Under the pieces are notes generated by a model, which was given only the letters and a program-made list of their open reading frames with translations, did no database searches and was not told where the DNA came from. Of a stretch of DNA of 64,000 bases, positions 62,566 to 64,000 are shown one piece after another. The stretch is taken from positions 299,666 through 363,665 of the forward strand of contig NZ_JAUYHK010000021.1 in NCBI RefSeq assembly GCF_030690045.1, written 5' to 3'. This DNA comes from Thalassospira sp. GTDB lineage: Bacteria > Pseudomonadota > Alphaproteobacteria > Rhodospirillales > Thalassospiraceae. Position numbers and translations under genes: made by a program. Numbering within the stretch: position 1 is the first letter of the stretch; each line of letters begins with the position of its first letter.

Positions 62566-63741
62566 TTGGCCTTGGCGCAGGAACCGGGTTTTAGCATCGG
62601 GATCGAGGAAGAATTCTGGCTGGTGAATCGCGAAACACGCGACCTTGCCGCCGATCCGGCTGCCGGTTTCCTGAAAGACTGCAAGGCGGAACTGGGCGAT
62701 CAGGTCGCCAGTGAATTCATGCGCTGCCAGATTGAAACCGGCACCAAAGTCTGTCATTCCGCCGCCGAGGCACGGGACCAGCTTGTGCATTTGCGCACGG
62801 TTTTGTCCGGTATTGCCGCCCGTTATGACATGGCGTTGCTGGCGGCATCGACGCATCCTTTTGCGCAATGGGACAATCAGAAACACACCGACGGCGAACG
62901 TTATAACACCATTGCCCGTGATTTGCGCACGGTGGTTGAACGGTTGCTGATTTGCGGCATGCATGTCCATGTCGGGATCGAAGATGACGATCTGCGAATC
63001 GAATTGATGGCGCAGGCATCCTATTTCCTGCCGCATCTTTTGGCCTTGACCACATCCTCGCCATTCTGGCGCGGGCGCGATACCGGCCTGCAAACCTTTC
63101 GCCTGTCGGTGTTTGACAATCTGCCGCGCACCGGTTTGCCCGAAGTGTTCGGGTCATGGGCGGAATATCGCCGCCATGTCGATATGCTGATCAATGCCGG
63201 TGTGATCGAAGACGGCACCAAATTATGGTGGGATTTGCGGCCTTCGGACCGTTGGCCGACACTGGAAATGCGGATTGCCGATGTTTGCACCAGTGTCGAG
63301 GATGCGGTGTGCGTTGCCACCCTGACCCGATGCCTTTTGCGCATGTTGTACCGGTTGCGGCGCAATAATCAGCGCTGGCGGATTTATGCCAATATGCTGG
63401 TGCGCGAGAATCGCTGGCGGGCCTGTCGTTATGGCAGCGATGCCGGGGACAAGGCCGGGCTGATTGATTTTGGTCGGTCTGAAATTGTTCCCTATGCTGA
63501 TTTGCTGGAAGAAATTCTGGATCTGATTCGGCCCGATGCCGAGCATTTTGGCTGTGTTGCCGAAATTGAACATGCCCGCACCATCATTGCACGCGGCACC
63601 AGCGCGCGCCGCCAACGCGAGACCTATAACCACGCGATAGAGGCGGGGATGAGTCCGCGCGATGCCCTTTTGTCGGTGGCCGATCAATTGATCGCCGAAA
63701 CCACGCCACACAAAACCACGCAGATTGATGTGGGTGTGTGA
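62566..63741 (+). CDS. YbdK-type carboxylate-amine ligase (GCS2 family)
   Basis: A 391-residue protein beginning with a TTG (MALAQEPGFSIGIEEEFWLV). The IGIEEEFWLV, GMHVHVGIEDDD and WWDLRPSDRWPTLEMRIADV motifs are those of the glutamate-cysteine ligase 2/YbdK family, ATP-grasp-like ligases with weak glutamate-cysteine ligase activity. The TTG has AGGAGA 7-12 bases upstream; a longer ATG frame from 62464 would overlap the previous gene. Coupling to the amidohydrolase-like gene suggests a shared amide-related pathway. Confidence 0.9.
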   Translation: MALAQEPGFSIGIEEEFWLVNRETRDLAADPAAGFLKDCKAELGDQVASEFMRCQIETGTKVCHSAAEARDQLVHLRTVLSGIAARYDMALLAASTHPFAQWDNQKHTDGERYNTIARDLRTVVERLLICGMHVHVGIEDDDLRIELMAQASYFLPHLLALTTSSPFWRGRDTGLQTFRLSVFDNLPRTGLPEVFGSWAEYRRHVDMLINAGVIEDGTKLWWDLRPSDRWPTLEMRIADVCTSVEDAVCVATLTRCLLRMLYRLRRNNQRWRIYANMLVRENRWRACRYGSDAGDKAGLIDFGRSEIVPYADLLEEILDLIRPDAEHFGCVAEIEHARTIIARGTSARRQRETYNHAIEAGMSPRDALLSVADQLIAETTPHKTTQIDVGV

Positions 63742-63824
63742 CCCGGAAGGCAACTCATTGTTTTTACAGTATTTTTGATCTGTATACGGTGCGCGGGGAA
63801 AGTTTTTCAGATTTTTTGAAAAAA

Positions 63825-63857
63825 GTTCTTGATTTGTTCTTTTCGCTGTGGCATAAC
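63825..63857 (+). promoter_or_regulatory. LexA (SOS) box overlapping a promoter, copy 2
   Basis: GTTC-TTGATTT-GTTC (63825-63839) is a perfect alphaproteobacterial LexA site. TTGATT (63829-63834) can serve as -35, with a 17-base spacer and CATAAC (63852-63857) as -10. Transcription should start near 63864 and be repressed by LexA until DNA damage. Confidence 0.85.
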
Positions 63858-63890
63858 AGAAAAGTCAAGGGGATAAATCCGCCCGGACCG

Positions 63891-63923
63891 AAACCCGCAA
63901 GGCCTTGTGCCTTGCGGGTTTTT
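63891..63923 (+). terminator. Intrinsic terminator inside the SOS leader
   Basis: AAACCCGCAAGGC pairs perfectly with GCCTTGCGGGTTT over CTTGT and is followed by TTTTT (63919-63923). It lies about 60 bases after the expected transcription start and 26 bases before the next start codon, so it would stop transcription before the gene unless bypassed. Confidence 0.85.
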
Positions 63924-63948
63924 GCGTTTGGGCCAGAGGAAAGAGGCG

Positions 63949-64000
63949 ATGATGCAGCGTTACATGGACAGACAAGGCGACGGGCGTGCCCGCAAGAGGA
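63949..64000 (+). CDS. Start of an unidentified gene, SOS-controlled leader
   Basis: Only 17 codons are in the window (MMQRYMDRQGDGRARKR). GAGG lies two bases before the first ATG and five before the second (63952), so either can serve. Basic and polar; too short to identify. Its leader holds the LexA box and terminator, so SOS induction and possible attenuation are expected. Candidates such as mutasome genes (imuA) would fit the LexA box but are not supported by these residues. Confidence 0.5.
   Translation, partial: MMQRYMDRQGDGRARKR

Larger units (their letters stand above)
63808..63960 (+). repeat. LexA-box/terminator module, copy 2
   Basis: This stretch matches the minus strand of 6967-7113. 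It contains the LexA box and promoter (63825-63857), about 30 bases of leader, a hairpin with U-tract (63891-63923) and then a ribosome site and ATG. This copy has a perfect hairpin and a continuing reading frame, so it is probably the functional one. The gap from 63742 to 63807 before it shows no feature. Confidence 0.85.

Overview
The window is chromosomal DNA of an alphaproteobacterium, most likely a Rhodospirillales marine heterotroph of the Thalassospira type. This rests on the protein families, the GTTC-N7-GTTC type of LexA box, the gene order hscA-fdx-iscX, frequent TTG/GTG starts and a moderately high G+C. The species is inferred, not proven. About 60 genes are mostly housekeeping or metabolic, with one small accessory islet.

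Layout. 0-3.3 kb: end of an ISC iron-sulfur operon (hscA, fdx, iscX), tenA, a palindromic intergenic repeat, mnmA and tRNA-Met. 3.3-7.1 kb: accessory islet behind tRNA-Met. It holds an unknown gene, a very AT-rich gene that may belong to the pPIWI-associated nuclease group, a phage MuF-type head protein gene broken by an intact IS630 element, and about 0.5 kb of decayed sequence ending in a LexA-box promoter module. 7.2-16.1 kb: PhnA-domain protein, three DMT exporters, two AraC regulators, adenosine deaminase, two alpha/beta hydrolases, OsmC. 16.2-20.4 kb: diguanylate cyclase, then glnB-glnA behind a sigma-54 type promoter. 20.6-32.2 kb: aminotransferase, oxidoreductase, tRNA-His, pyrC, a SprA-like protein lacking its first zinc histidine, DUF547 protein, DMT exporter, gyrA, coaD, cyclophilin, two tandem tRNA-Lys genes. 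32.3-36.4 kb: exbB-exbD-exbD-tonB and a soluble globin-coupled chemoreceptor. 36.7-40.2 kb: orphan phage-like lysozyme, pyrE, enoyl-CoA hydratase, Bcr/CflA efflux pump. 40.4-47.5 kb: TAXI-type TRAP transporter with its own NtrC-family two-component system and a sigma-54 promoter. 47.7-57.8 kb: ThDP enzyme with an ELM1 homologue, LysR/MFS pair, DMT exporter, hemN behind an FNR box, HIT protein, type II NADH dehydrogenase, azoreductase/LysR pair. 58.7-63.7 kb: hydroxypyruvate isomerase, glycerate kinase and GntR regulator (glyoxylate/hydroxypyruvate salvage), then an N-formylglutamate amidohydrolase-like gene coupled to a YbdK-type ligase. 63.8-64 kb: a second LexA-box module and the start of an unidentified gene.

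The most unusual items are: (1) a module of about 150 bp, present twice in opposite orientation (6967-7113 minus, 63808-63960 plus), in which a LexA-controlled promoter is followed within about 60 nt by a strong hairpin plus U-tract and then a start codon, suggesting an SOS-induced small RNA or attenuated leader; (2) the broken MuF gene with a compositionally mosaic cargo gene two bases behind it; (3) the sigma-54/two-component wiring of a TAXI-TRAP transporter; (4) the SprA-like protein with EEESH where the family has HExxH. All functional calls come from reading the translated sequence by eye; no database search was run.
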